64,000 nucleotides of DNA from Dipteris shenzhenensis (GCA_047967505.1 CM106540.1); one strand, 5' to 3'. Counted from the first letter of the stretch, positions 35,340 to 47,504 are shown. Notes: generated by a model from the sequence alone, not told the origin. Translations and numbers: made by a program.

Positions 35340-36062
35340 TTTGAACCATCGGGCTAGTTTAGGACAGTCACATAACTAGTGTCTGACCTATATAAGCTTA
35401 AGGTTCCAACCACTGGGCTCGTTTAGGACAATCAAAATACTAATTACAATAATCAATCTACTACAAAACATTGCATGAAGTTCCAACCATCGAGCTAGTT
35501 AAGGATAATAACATTAAGTCCAAGCTAGCCCAATTTAGAAATTGACTGGTATATGACCCAAACCAGCCCAAAAATTAAATTTAACTAATATTTAACTATT
35601 AGAAAACATAGCAATTTCAACCACCAAGCTCATAATCAATCAAACAATAACAATATTGTATTGTTTCTTTTTATTATGAAATATATTGAGATTGAACATT
35701 GCTGGATTAGGACAATCAATAACTAGTGTTTGACCTAAACCAGCAAAATGATATATTGCATGATGTTCCAACCACTCGGTTGCAATCACATTAATCCAAC
35801 CCAATTTAGAAATTAAGAAATTAAACTATTCCAAAACTCAGTCACAAACAACCACCAACAACATCACAACTAGTGAAATATATTGTTGTTTAGCCACACT
35901 TTATTAGGACAATCACATACCTAGTGTTTGACCTAAGCATGGTAATATATTGCACGATGTTCCAACCATCAGCCTAGTTTAGGATAGTCACATTAAGTAC
36001 AAGCCAGACTAGTTTAGAAATTAAACAGTTAAACTATTCCAAAACTCATTCACAGACAACCA
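35340..36062. repeat. Degenerate array of 'CCAACCA..GGCTAGTTTAGGACAATCACATAACTAGTGT' units
   Basis: Five to six diverged units carry TTCCAACCATCGGGCTAG, GTTTAGGACAATCACAT and ACTAGTGTTTGACCTA. Starts lie near 35345, 35405, 35478, 35610, 35765 and 35960. Spacing is irregular (60-190 bp). Confidence 0.65.
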
Positions 36063-37304
36063 ACGGAGTATTTTAGGCAACCACCCACTAACTTGCATTG
36101 TATCAAGCATGTGTATGATGTGCTCACCCCACTGCTTCTACTTTTTCATATGTCCTTCTTATTTGGAGAAGCTCTCCTATTATTATGCCATAACTTTTTC
36201 ACTCAACCAATAACTTTTGCACTTAAAATGTCTCTCCTTTTCTTGTGTTTTGTTGAAGTCCAAAGGCTTCTCAGATCCTGCATTGCCATCCACTCTATGT
36301 CCAATCATAATTTGGAGCCATGTAGCTAGTTGATCTAAGCTATGCACCCTTTTCACTTTCTATAGGCTATCTCTTAGGTTAGAGAGAATTGAACATTGGG
36401 CATGCATCTCTCGAAGTGTTGGTAGGGTTGTCACTCTACAAATTTTAGGGTGCAGGCTAAAGTTTTTGAAGACTCAAGACTGGTAGGTTGCAGGATAGGT
36501 TGCACTCTACATTAGGCTTGAGTCACTCTGCATAGGATAGGTTGCAAGGAGGAACAAGAAGGATGTACTTTAGTATTTGAAGGGCGAGAGGTGAATTTTT
36601 TGAAAGTGCATGGGGATAACAAAATTTTTAGCTGCCATGATTTTTCCCTCTTCAGCAGAGCAGCATATCATACCTGCACCTTCAGCCCCAGCTTTTACAT
36701 AGCCCTTGGATCACTCTATCCACACCAACTATGCGGTCTTCTTTGAATCAGCATCATTTGACAAAGATTATAGTTCTATAGTAGCACACCTCGCACATTG
36801 CTACAGTTCTTTTGGGTTGGTGACGCCCTTGTAGGTCACAACCTACTAGATTTGTTCTCCATTGCTACATTGGCTAGCTTCACATCTGGATGCCTCTTCT
36901 ATAGAGCCGTTGCACAATCCACGATGACACATGACATGTTCAGCTTTGACATGTCCAGCACGTAATCATATACATAGTTCTCCACGCATTCATCTTTTGA
37001 GCGACGAGTCTTCAATCCAGACGGGCATCTCACTTTTTGGCTTTCCTTTGGCCTATCTTCTGGATTTTATTCCAAAAGGCAAAGAACGACCCACAACTTA
37101 AGAGGGGGAAATGCACATTATGTGCATGATCATTTGTTGTAGTCATTATACATGCTTCCAATTCATAGTCACTATGCTCACAGATGCACATACTATTTTG
37201 ATTTCTTTCCAGTTTTCTTTTCAAATTTGGATGCTATCATACGCACCAAACGAAATCCACAAACAAGTCTTGTACATGCACTCTCTACTTACCTAGTGCA
37301 ATTT
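36063..37304. other. Internal region upstream of an orphan 3' LTR, not identified
   Basis: It precedes a purine tract and LTR on the plus strand and so should be the internal 3' part of that element. No retroelement protein motif could be read. A minus frame near 36880-37000 has coding-like composition but no known domain. Confidence 0.35.
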
Positions 37305-37478
37305 AAGAGGGGGTGTTGAGTATGGTGTAAATTGCACCATCTACATAGGGCATAGGGGCAACAAACCCCAACCCTAACCCTAAGGGGTTCACCTATATAT
37401 CTTCATGTTCATGTTCAATACACTTAGTGTAGAGGCGTGTGCACTCCTGTCTCTCTCCCTCTCTCACTTCTGCTAACA
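37305..37478 (+). mobile_element. Polypurine tract plus short 164-bp LTR (orphan 3' end)
   Basis: AAGAGGGGG (about 37306-37314) is directly followed by TGTTGAGTATGG... at 37315, ending ...CACTTCTGCTAACA at 37478. The LTR has TG...CA ends, a TATATAT box (about 37394) and CT-rich DNA near the end. The PPT-LTR order identifies the 3' end of a plus-strand LTR element. A matching LTR end (CTCTTTCACTTCTGCTAAACA) recurs at about 38256-38278. Confidence 0.7.
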
Positions 37479-38206
37479 TATGTGATCATGTGCCTCAATG
37501 GGGGTGGTGGGTCAGTTTGAATCACAAAAGTCTATCTGGTAGTGGGTGCCCTTTGGCCCCAATTTTTTTTGCCCTATGAATGGTTTCTTTGATTGGGGTC
37601 ATTCAAAAGGGAGTGTATTATTGTAGTATCAAGGGTATGATTCTTCCATTAGGAAAGCGGATGCATCAATTTTACAAGCAAAAACCTATGATCAGGTTTA
37701 TCTGAGCGTGTTTTTCAAGAGATTTAAAAAATTGTGTTTCTTTAGGAAACATGGTTTTTACACTTTTATTTTCACTGGAACTAGATCCCTTCATAAAAAT
37801 ATACAGAATTGTCACATTTAATTTTACATAACATAAATTTTATTCTTTATAGACATCCTTTGTACCCCTGTTATTACCTAACAAAAGTGTTGAAAAATAA
37901 TTCCTTTAAGAAACATCCCTCTTAATCACTCTCAATGTAATAATATTATACATATATAATTACTTCTTAAACACATTTATATCAATATGACAAGAGCTTT
38001 CTATTGTTGTTATAGCATAAATAACAAGATATTTATGAATATGTTTCTAAAGAAGTTTAAATTACTATAAATAAGTATTAACTTGGGCTTATATATCACT
38101 CTCATTAAACATATGTAATATTTAATACAATATATATTCAATATTTTCCAAAATATAACCCCATAGATGTGCTTAAATGGGGTTTTCAAATCAATTTGAG
38201 TGGTTG

Positions 38207-38260
<54 letters not shown>

Positions 38261-38670
38261 TTTCACTTCTGCTAAACATTGTATTCAAAAAAATTGGACT
38301 TGTATAAAATCCATTTCCAAAATTGGACTAAATACAAGTCCAATTTTTTTGAATATCATAGTGCCATGGTTATTTTTCCATATACTTCAAAAAAAATATC
38401 GCAATATTGGTTGAAACTTTACACACCGACTTATATAGAGTAACCATTGGCAGTTTTTCTAGCAAACTTTGAAAACCCAAATTTTGTCAAATTACCAAAT
38501 ACTAGATAAGCTTACAAAAATACCTTCTATTATTAACCAAATAATTACACTTTGGTCGACACCACATAGTCTTGAACCAAAGTCTTAAGTATATCAAGAT
38601 GACTTGTTCTCTTGGAGAAATGGTGTACATATACACCTTCTTGGTGTAAAAATACACAGTTTAAGTGTAG
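37479..38670. other. Spacer with (CT)n tract and LTR-end fragment
   Basis: A (CT)n run occupies about 38210-38256 and leads into CTCTTTCACTTCTGCTAAACA, the end of the short LTR seen at 37478. A short inverted repeat (CAAAAAAATTGGACTTGTAT / ATACAAGTCCAATTTTTTTG) lies at about 38287-38355. No gene. Confidence 0.6.
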
Positions 38671-38792
38671 GCCTTCTTGTTTCGACCAACTTTATGATGA
38701 AGGGTGGGGCTTGTCCCCCTATACGTCACTAGGGAATCCAAGTGGAAGCAAAAAATGCATGTAGAGGAGAGAACTTTTTGTTTTATAAATAA

Positions 38793-38836
<44 letters not shown>

Positions 38837-38997
38837 TTATTTATTATTTATTTACAATGTGTGCCTTCTTGTTTCGACCAACTTTATGATGAAGGGTGGG
38901 GCTTATCCCCCTATATGTCACTAGGGAATCCAAGTGGAAGCAAAAAATGCATCTAGAGGAGAGAACTTTTTGTTTTATAAATAAATATATATATATG

Positions 38998-39028
<31 letters not shown>

Positions 39029-39060
39029 TTATTTATGTGTGTGTGTGTGTGTGTGTGTAT
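38671..39060. repeat. 192-bp direct duplication ending in microsatellites
   Basis: GCCTTCTTGTTTCGACCAAC at 38671 recurs at 38863, followed in both by ATCCAAGTGGAAGCAAAAAA and TTTTGTTTTATAAATAAAT. Each copy ends in (TA)n; the second also has (TGTA)n(TG)n. Confidence 0.9.
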
Positions 39061-39124
39061 GATTTGATATCTATTATAAAATCTTTCAAAAATCAACTCA
39101 AAAAATGCAAAAATTTAACATTTT

Positions 39125-40145
39125 TTCAAACATGTGGCTTGAGCCATATGTGCCCCCCCACTCCCAAACATGTGGTGTGAGCCACATGTCCCCCCCTCCC
39201 CCCGAACATGTGGTGTGAGCCACCCCACATGTACCTCCCCCCAACATGTGGCGTGAGCCACATGTGCCCCCCCCCACAACATATGGCTTGAGCCATATGT
39301 GCCCCCCCTCCCCCCAAACATATGGCTTGAGCCACATGTGCCCCCCCCCCTGCCAACATGGTCGTGAGCCACATGTCCCCCCCCCCCCCCCCCCACATAT
39401 GACTTGAGCCACATGTGCACCCCCCCCCCCCCCCAACATATGGCTTGAGCAATATGTCCCCCCCCCCCCCCCAACAAATGGCTTGACATGTGCCCCCCCC
39501 CCCCAAACATATCGCTTGAGCCATATGTGCCCCCCCCCCCCCAACATATGGCTTGAGCCAAATGTTCCCCCCCGCCCCCTCCCCCCAACATGTGGCATGA
39601 TCCATATGTGCCCCCCCCCCAACATATGGCGTGAGACACATGTGCCCCCCACCCCCACCCCCAACGTATGGCTTGAGCCATATGTGCCCCCCTCCACCCC
39701 CTCCCCAACATATGGCCTGAGCCATATGTGCCCCCCCCCCTCCCCCAAACATGTGGCTTGAACCATATGTGCCCCCCCCCCCCCCCCCATATGACTTGAG
39801 CCACATGTGCCCCCCCCGCCCAACACATGGCTTGAGCCACATGCCCCCCCTCCCCAAACTTGTGGCATGAGCCACATGTGCCCCCCCGCCACTCCCAACA
39901 TATGGCTTGAGCCATATGTGCCACCCTTACCCCCAACATATGGCTTGAGCCAAATGTTCCCCCCCCCCCCCTCCCCCCAACATGTGGCATGAGCCACATG
40001 TGCCCCCTCCCCCCACATATGGCTTGAGCCATATGTGCCCCCCCCTCCCCCCAAACATGTGCCTTGAGCCATATGTCCCCCCCCCACCCCCACCCCCAAA
40101 CATGTGCATGAGCCACATGTGTCCCCCGCCCCCCCCCCCCCAAAA
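39125..40145. repeat. Minisatellite of palindromic 22-mers separated by poly-C tracts
   Basis: About 26 units of roughly 39 bp. Each unit is a near-palindrome (ACATATGGCT, TG, then the complement AGCCATATGT, with CACATGT variants) followed by 8-17 C residues with occasional T, A or G. All three minus-strand frames stay open for 249-359 codons of Gly-rich repeats. This follows from the G-rich composition and is not evidence of a protein. Two further units occur at about 41187-41262 beyond the CT-rich block. Confidence 0.95.
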
Positions 40146-40722
40146 AAAAAAAGATATAGATTTAAAAAAAAAAACATGTGATAATGATATAGATTTCAAA
40201 AAAAAATCAAAAATTTCCCGCCATGCCCCACTCCCTAATATGAAATTTGTAAAAATTTCCCACCATCCCTCTCTTTCCTATTTTGAAATCTATGGTAGGA
40301 CAGAGGAGAGGAGAGGAGAGGGGAGTGAAGTAGAAATTTCAAAAATTCCCGCCATCCCTCTCCTTGACATTTCAAAAAATTCCCCTCCATCCCTCTCCTT
40401 GAACCTCCTCCCCTCTCTCCTCTATCCCCCCTTCCCTCCTCTCTCTCACTTTGCCCCTCCCCTCTCCCAGCCCCTCCTCTCCTCCCCTCCTCTCTCTCAT
40501 GTTGCTCACCTATCCCCTCCTCTCTCTCACATCACCCACCTCTCCCCTCTCCCCTCCTCTCTCTCTCTCTCTCTCCCATTGCTCAACTCTCCCCTCCTCT
40601 CTCTCACGTTGCCCTTCCCCTCTCCCCTCTTCTCTCTCACGCAACTGTCCCCTCTCCCCTCCCCTCCTCTCTCTCACACTGCTCACCTCTCCGTCTTATC
40701 TCTCTCATGTTACCTCTCCCCT

Positions 40723-40798
<76 letters not shown>

Positions 40799-41267
40799 AT
40801 CGCCTCTCCTCTCCCCTCATCTCCCCTCCCCCCCCTCTCTCTCTCTTTCTCATGTCGGCTCTCTCCTCCCCTCCTCTTTCTCACGTCGCTCAGCTCTCCC
40901 CTCCCCTCCTCTCTCTTTCCCTCCTCCTCCTCTCACTACATGCGATGTGGGTGAAAGGGAGAGGAGGGAGGGAGGGACGAGTAGGGAGACAGTGAAGGGG
41001 GAAAGGGGTGGGGGGGTTTAAGAAACAAGGGGGAGAGGGAGTGAGGGAGGAGTAGGGAAAGGGAGAGCGGGGAGCAGAGACTAGGAGAGAGGGAAGGTGA
41101 GGGAGTGGGGGGTTGGGAGAGGGGGAAGTGTGTGTGTGTGTGGGGAGGGGGGGTTAATGAGAGAGAGAGAGAGAGAGAGAGAGAAGTCCCCCCCCTTCCC
41201 ACCAACATGTGGCACATGCCATATGTTCCCCCCCACATCCCACCAACATATGGCATGTGGGGGGCTT

Positions 41268-41310
<43 letters not shown>

Positions 41311-41520
41311 CAGAGAGAGAGACTCTTTAATTTCCCCATGCTCACGCTCCCTCTCCCTCTCCCTCTCCATACTCCCCCCTCACTCTCTCCCTCTTCTTAC
41401 TTCCTCCTCCCTCACTTTCCCTCTACCCTCGTCTTCGCTCCCCCCTCTCCCTCTCCTACTCCCTCCCCCTCTCCCTCTCCCAATTCCCCCCTCACTTCCT
41501 CCCTCTTCCCCTTTTTATAC
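40146..41520. repeat. CT-rich / GA-rich low-complexity block
   Basis: Mostly CTCTCCCCTCC-type words on plus, with a (CT)n run at about 40725-40798. It switches at about 40950 to GGGAGAGGGAG on plus, then (GA)n, two more palindrome/poly-C units (41187-41262), (GA)n again with GACAGA, and finally CTCCCTCTCC. The strand switch makes it a large imperfect inverted repeat of polypyrimidine and polypurine DNA. Confidence 0.9.
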
Positions 41521-41879
41521 GCACATGTGTTGTCTGCCTTGCCCTCCTCTCTAATTTTTATTCTTTTTTCATATTTCTAAAATTTAATCAAATCTATATC
41601 CAAAAGTGAGAGTTTTCAAACCATGTCCCATTTTGATTTTTATTTCAAATTAATAGCATAAAATTAAGGTTTCTGAAAAAAGTTCCTAGATTTGAAAAGT
41701 TTTTCTTTTTCTCACCAAAAACATATTCACATTTGTTTTTTTTTCATTTTGTACCTCAAATGGGGGTTTTTAAAACAATTGTTCACATTTTGATTTTTTT
41801 AAGAAATTAACAACATAAAATGAGGGTTTCTAAAAAAAATGCTTGTAGAATTTGCTTCTTTTTCTAATTTCAAGCCATT

Positions 41880-42056
41880 AAATTAGGGTTTAGGGTTTAG
41901 ATCTTAAACAAAGGAACTTATTTTATATTTTAGGGTTTAGGGTTTAACTTTTAAGATTTGGGGTTTAGCATTTAGGGTTGAGGGTTTAGGGTTTAGCATT
42001 TAGGGTTTAAGGTCTAAGGTTTAGGATTTAGGGTTTAGGGTTTAGGGTTTAGGTAA
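41880..42056 (+). repeat. Interstitial telomere-like TTTAGGG array
   Basis: About 15-20 perfect or one-mismatch TTTAGGG units occur in the same orientation, mixed with TTTAGCA, TTTAAGG and TTTAGGA variants. Longest uninterrupted run: four units at about 42020-42050. TTTAGGG is the telomere repeat of most land plants. Confidence 0.9.
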
Positions 42057-44261
42057 GAAAAGAAGAAAATGTGCATGTCCAACCATGAAAATGATATCCA
42101 AAGGATATGATGATTTGCATAGGCCTTAACCTTACTTAGATCAAGGCTTGTCTAAAGTATTATACCCACCATCAGAGATTGGGTCCATAGGCTAGAAGTA
42201 CACTTATGCATATTTTTTAATACTCATGCATGATTCATGGTAAGAAACTAGGAAATATGCATGTCCAACCATGCAAAAAAATATCGAATACTTTATAGAG
42301 CCGTGAATCTCACTTACATTAATTCTTGTGCAAAGTATCAAGCCCATTAGAGATATACACATAAGCTAGAAGCATAGTCATGCATATTTTGTTTTGTTTT
42401 CTATTTTGAGGGATGGTTGCTTGTCAAGTAAATTATTTTAGAAGCAATTAAATTCTACTTTCCATTTCCATTGCTAACCTTTGTTTCTTTGAATGCAGGA
42501 TTTCAATCTACATGAGGGTTCAGGTGTGCATCAATGGGCTATTAGGTTTCCAATTGTGCATCAACGGCTGCAACAAAGTAGACTAATGACTCTGGAAGAG
42601 ATTTAGAGGCATAAGAGAAGATATCTTATGCATCATTTTCAAAAAAAGGTGTATCTTTACACCACTTGGATGTTGATAGCAACAACTCTTGGATTATCAT
42701 ATACATGCTATCTAATTTATTTAATATTTAATTAATAAATAATAACAAATTAATTAGTAAATGATTAAGAAATAATTTGATGCCCACTTCTACCTGGCCA
42801 AAGTAATCGGCTATCCTTGCTTCCCTTCCTTTTGAATTGGCTAATATCTTGTAGGCTTGAGGTTTCATGCTCTGCAAGCCTTTAGAGAATGCAAGGCATC
42901 ACCTATATATGGATACTTTGTGAAATTTGGCACTTCCCATAAGAAGTATTTCTTGGAGTTTGTCCTCACCTTTATTATCCACTAGACCTTCATCTTATCA
43001 TCACATGTGGCTATCAGGTAGTCCCCATGTGGAATCATCCAACTTCAAGATAGCTTAGGCACTTCCAACTACTTGGCAAGAAAATTTGGGACTTGTCACT
43101 TTCACTAAAGTGAATAAGGTGACAACTCTTTGGCTTCTTCATCATAAACCAATCATGATCAATGAATTTCTTGTGAATAGGCCTGGCCATTGAAAATTCC
43201 TGATATTGTAAAACATATTACATAAGACACCTTATAAAAGGCCAATGTGAAACTTGATTTCTATAAAGGGAAGAACATTACCCGCAAACAGAGATGCCTC
43301 AGATTGGTGTCTCTAGCCACAAGGATACTTTAACCACCATGGACACATCTTTAGCTCCCATGCTGTGATGTGATTATCACTCCATGCCTTTGGATACACA
43401 TGGAAGAGGGTTCACCCTCAATAAGCCAATCATTGCAATCCTTTGGAAGATCCCCCACCTACTCTATAAACCTAAGAATCCACCTACATGAAATTGAATC
43501 TTATCGGCTTGAGATTGACAAAGTGTCCCAAAATGGTACACTTGGATTATTCCATACTCATACTAACACACAAAACGATGCACAAATAGTGTCAACTTGG
43601 ATTGCTTGTCAGGGGTAAAGGAACTCTTCATTTTGTCATGTATACAATGGAAGGCATCCTTGAAGTGCAATTGTTGACATGATTTGAGGTAGATCATTAC
43701 ATCTGCAAGCACTTGCACACATCCTCCCAGCTCTCCTGCAAGATTTACAACTAGCTCCATGGCAAGGTCAATGAGTTGGGTCTAGTATGTTTCCTTGTAG
43801 ATGTATTTACGAAATGATAGCAACATTATATTCAAAATTTTTGGACTTTTTCTCTTATTTTGGACTTTTTTTCCAAATAGGTCACCTCCACATCATATTC
43901 ACCTAGTACACTCAAAAATGGGTATTTTTAGAGCACTACATATATTCACTTGCACACAACTATGGCCTACAAAACAAGAGTGGAGGTATAGTGCATAGGG
44001 AAGAGAATGTGAGGGGAAGGAAAATTACTTTTTAGTATAGTATTTTGCACATTTGATGTCATAAATGAATCATTGTCCCTTTTCCAATAGTTTTGACAAC
44101 AAACATGACTACATTCTCAAATGGGGAAGGACTAGGCAGAGAGGGTGTTCACTGCTGGGAGCAAAAATGCAGAGGATTTGATGAGCTGGAGTTCATAGGA
44201 TTCATTCTCAACATCAAGCTATGGAATAGGGTGTGCAATGGGAGGAAAAGGGGGGAGGGGT
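42057..44261. other. Spacer, nothing firmly recognised
   Basis: Contains a ~180-bp duplication (AAATGTGCATGTCCAACCAT at about 42069 and 42256, continuing with TTAGATCAAGGC/TTAATTCTTG-type sequence). A 65-codon minus frame at 43563-43760 has coding-like composition but no motif. Near 44110-44235 there is a partial copy of the inverted-repeat unit that starts at 44262 (CAAGCTATGGAATAGGGTG). Confidence 0.5.
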
Positions 44262-44907
44262 ACAAGTTGAACAAGTGATTATACAAAATAAACACTAAGA
44301 GTATGTTTGGAATACTCGGTTGAGTATGTCCTCACAATAATTTCGTTTAACAAATTAAATGCAAGCTCTAAACATGTGTAATCGTGTGTCAAGGCTATGT
44401 TCAAGATTTTGCCTCTGATCTTCAGAAAGAAAACTACTTGAATTTAAAGAATTCAAGGGAAGACATAGTTTATTTTGCAAAAATGATCCATTAGAATGAT
44501 TTTCTTGTCACCGCCACTGAGCTGTAATTGTCGTTTCATGGTTCCGCTTTGTCACATTGTCTGCAAGATAGGGGGAAAACTCTAGGTTTCAGCAATCATT
44601 TGGCATGATGTTCTATGGTCATAGGATGTTTTCTTTGTGCATTGATAATCTTTTTGTGGGACTAAAGTTATTTTAATCACATGGATTTTCTGCCGAGGTA
44701 TTAAATGATCATGTATAGGATTCATTCTGAGCATCAAGCTATGGAACACAGTGTGTGATGGGGAAGGAGTGGGCAAATACAATGAGGGTGTTCAGTGGGA
44801 GCAAGATGCAGAGGATTTGATGATCACAATGAGCTAGAGTGCTGAGGATTCATTTTGAGCATCAAGCTATGGAGTACGGTGTGCAATGAGGATGGACTGG
44901 GCAGAGA
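44262..44907 (+). repeat. Left arm of palindromic locus invaded by copia B
   Basis: Its sequence (AAGAGTATGTTTGGAATACTCGG, TTTTGCCTCTGATCTTC, CATGGATTTTCTGCCGAGG, AGCATCAAGCTATGGAACAC) recurs in inverse order and orientation at 56912-58352. The arm carries an internal ~150-bp duplication of the AGGATTCATT..GGGCAGAGA unit. At about 44686-44700 it preserves the site that, in the right arm, is occupied by a solo LTR. Confidence 0.85.
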
Positions 44908-45077
44908 TGAGAGTGCTCTCAACGGAAGCAAGAACGGAAGAGGGAGAAAGAGAAACAGATAGCCACACAAGTTTTGGTGGGTGCAGAACACCCTAATCTT
45001 CTTTTTCATTCATTTATATATGTGCTTGAGTATTGTACATAATTGGGGTAAAGGCACAGTGACCTTTAACCCCCACA
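44908..45077 (-). mobile_element. 3' LTR of copia B (170 bp)
   Basis: On the minus strand it starts TGTGGGGGTTAAAGG and ends GCACTCTCA, giving TG...CA ends. It has a TATATAAA box (about 45013-45022). A G-rich polypurine tract (AAGTGGGAGGT) lies just inside at 45078-45092. Confidence 0.9.
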
Positions 45078-45234
45078 ACCTCCCACTTAAAGGACAATGT
45101 GCCTTTAAGGGAGAACAACCAATGAGCATACTATCCAATGCCCATCAATACATGACAATATTTAAACCGCTGACTAGGTAGACTCTTCGTCAGCATATCT
45201 GCAGGGTTATCATATGTATGAACCTTGACAAGCT

Positions 45235-45968
45235 CTATGCGCTTGTCCTCAAGTACCTGATGAAATGGTACCTGATCTCAATGTGTTTGGTCTTTGGATG
45301 AAAGACCGGATTCCGTGCTAGCTGAATAGCACTCATGGAATCACTCTGCAATGTCGGTACACCTGTATGAATCCCCAAATCTCCCACTAGCCGATCAAGC
45401 CATATAGCCTCCTTGCAACCCTCTGTGGCTGCAACATACTCAGCCTCTGTGGTAGACAAAGCAATGCACTTCTGTGTGCGAGACATCCACGACACTGCAC
45501 CACCTGCAAAGGTGAACACATAACCAGAAGTGATCTCCTACTATCCACATGCCCTGCATAGTCTGAATCTGTGTACCCAAGTACATGCATGTATCCTCTA
45601 CCAGAGCAGATGCACATCTCCTTGGTACCCTTCATGTACCTCATGATGCACTTAACTACCTTCCAATGCCTCTTTCCTAGATTAGCCATATACCGGCTAA
45701 CAACTCCCACTGCAAATGCAATGTTTGGTCTAGTAGCTATCATAGCATACATAAGACTCCTAACTGCTGATGCATAAGGAACCTTGGCCATCATGGCCCT
45801 TTCCTCATCTGATTTGGGACTATCTATATGACTCAGTTTCACATATGGAGGCAATGGAGTACTCACTGCCTTCCCCCCCTCCATATTGAAATGCTGCAAT
45901 ACTTTTGTAACATACTCTTTTTGTGAAAGCCAAAGGAGTTTCCTACTCCGATCACGCATGATGTGCAT
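45235..45968 (-). pseudogene. copia B RT C-terminus and RNase H
   Basis: Two overlapping frames carry the connection region ('KVPYASAVRSLMYAMIATRP', 'GYTDSDYAGHVDSRRS') and the RNase H ('CIALSTTEAEYVAATEGCKE', 'LQSDSMSAIQLARNPVFHPK', 'KHIEIRYHFIR'). The reading frame shifts between the DSRRS motif (about 45540) and the TTEAEY motif (about 45450), so the RNase H cannot be made as one chain. Confidence 0.88.
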
Positions 45969-46528
45969 ACCAAGAATATGACCTGCAACTTGGCCTTTAA
46001 TGCATCTAGCTCATAAGTATTCTTGCTAGCCAATAGCATATCATCCACATATAGTGCCAAGATTATCAGGCTATTATCCTTAGCCCTTTTAGTGTAGAGG
46101 CAGTGATCAATTTCACTCCTTCTAAAACCTTGGGACCGAATAAAAGCATCAAACTTCTGATACCATTCTCTAGGCGCTTGCTTAAGACCATAGAGACTCT
46201 TCTTCAGCTTGCAAACTAAATGCTCTTTGCCCTTTTCTTCAAAGCCTTCCGACTGCACCATGTAAATTTCCTCATGCAAATCCCCATGCAAGAAAGCTGT
46301 CTTGACATTCATCTGCATAAGCTCCATATCCTATGATGCCACTAGTCCAAGCATGCATCTAAGTGTGGTCATCTTCATAATTGGAGAGAATATCTCATCA
46401 AAGTCCACACCCTTCTCTTCCCTGAACCCTTTAGCAACCAAACGGGCCTTGTACCTAGGCATATCATCACCTGTGACCTTCATTTTGTAGACCCATTTAC
46501 ATGGCAATGCTTTCTTTCCATGTGGCAA
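45863..46528 (-). pseudogene. copia B reverse transcriptase
   Basis: An N-terminal piece (46331-46528: 'LPCKWVYKMKVTGDD', 'RYKARLVAKGF') ends at TAG 46331-46333, where related elements have Gln before the 'MELMQM' segment. The next piece (45863-46327) has 'FLHGDLHEEIYM', 'KSLYGLKQAPREWYQ' and the YVDD box ('LALYVDDMLLAS'). The first catalytic aspartate (MDVKTAF in active relatives) is Asn here (MNVKTAF). A frameshift near 45970 separates it from the downstream part. Confidence 0.9.
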
Positions 46529-47504
46529 AGAAAACCAAGTCCCAAGTCTTATTCTTCATAAGTGAACTCATCTCTGATTGCATAGCATACTCCCACTTGC
46601 ATTGATCCTCATGCATCATAGCCTCTCTGTAGCAAGAAGGCTCCCCGCAATCAGTAAGCATCACATAGTGTACCCCTGGAACAAACTTATCAGGCGGTCT
46701 AGACACTCTAGATGATCTTCTCAAGGGCATTTCAGCTTGTTGTCCCACTTGCATATCAACCACATTTGGTTCATCATTTCCACCAATAGATGATCCATCA
46801 TCTACCCTTGATTGTATACCTATGGGAGTACTTAGTGGTACCATTTCTTGCACATTTGGTGCATGGACAGCTTGCTGTCTATCAACATATGCAGGTGGAT
46901 TCACACCCTGGAAAGTGATTCTCCTCATTTCCACATCCCTCATGGGTGCCTTATGCATCTTCTTCTCATTGAAGACTACATCATGGCTGCGTATGATCTT
47001 CTTTGCTTCTGGATCCCATAGACGATAGCCCATCTCTCCACTTTCACCATAACCCAGAAAGATGCATTTCCTAGACTTAGGATCTAGCTTGTTTTGAAGC
47101 TCTTTTGGCACATGTGCATATGCCTCACACCCAAATATATGCAAATGAGAGTAAGAGGGCTTCTTGCCACTCCATGCCTCTTCAGGAATACCACCATCAA
47201 AACTCTTACCAGGTGATCTATTGATCACATGCATTGCAGTCTTCATTGCCTCAGCCCAAAAACCACCAGAAAGACTTGCATTGGAAAGCATGCATTGCAA
47301 CCTTTCTTGAATGGTACGGTTCATCTTTTCTGCAACTAGATTTTGCTCTAGAGTATGAGGGGATGTGAGCTCCATCTTAATCCCACGTGTATCCACCATT
47401 GTCAGTCCGTAGGCATTTAAGTGTTCTACCTGACTGATTCTCAACCAAGGCTAGCCATTTGTGAAATACCTGGAACACATCACTCTTCCGAGCTATAGCA
47501 TAAG
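46497..47504 (-). pseudogene. copia B integrase C-terminal half and hinge
   Basis: Holds the integrase portion after the second catalytic Asp. 'RTIQERLQCMLSNASLSGGF' includes the region after the third catalytic residue. 'HIFGCEAYAHVPKELQNKLD', 'CIFLGYGESGEMGYR' and the Pro-rich hinge 'RRSSRVSRPPDKF' follow. The expected Gln-Asn-Gly-Val-Ala-Glu block reads 'QNLVAEKMN'. The segment bearing the second Asp ('CLRTDNGG') is present at about 47400 but in another frame. The domain is split from its N-terminal half by solo LTR D. Confidence 0.88.

Noticed and set aside
39098-40199. Long Gly/His/Met-rich open frames (up to 359 codons) on the minus strand, three frames at once
   Set aside because: They follow from the G-rich minisatellite: all three frames are open, residues repeat with the DNA unit, and there is no domain or non-repeat part.
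39982-41580. Long Ser/Leu/Pro-rich frames in the CT-rich block (up to 337 codons)
   Set aside because: Pure low-complexity translation of CTCTCC words; overlapping frames are equally open.
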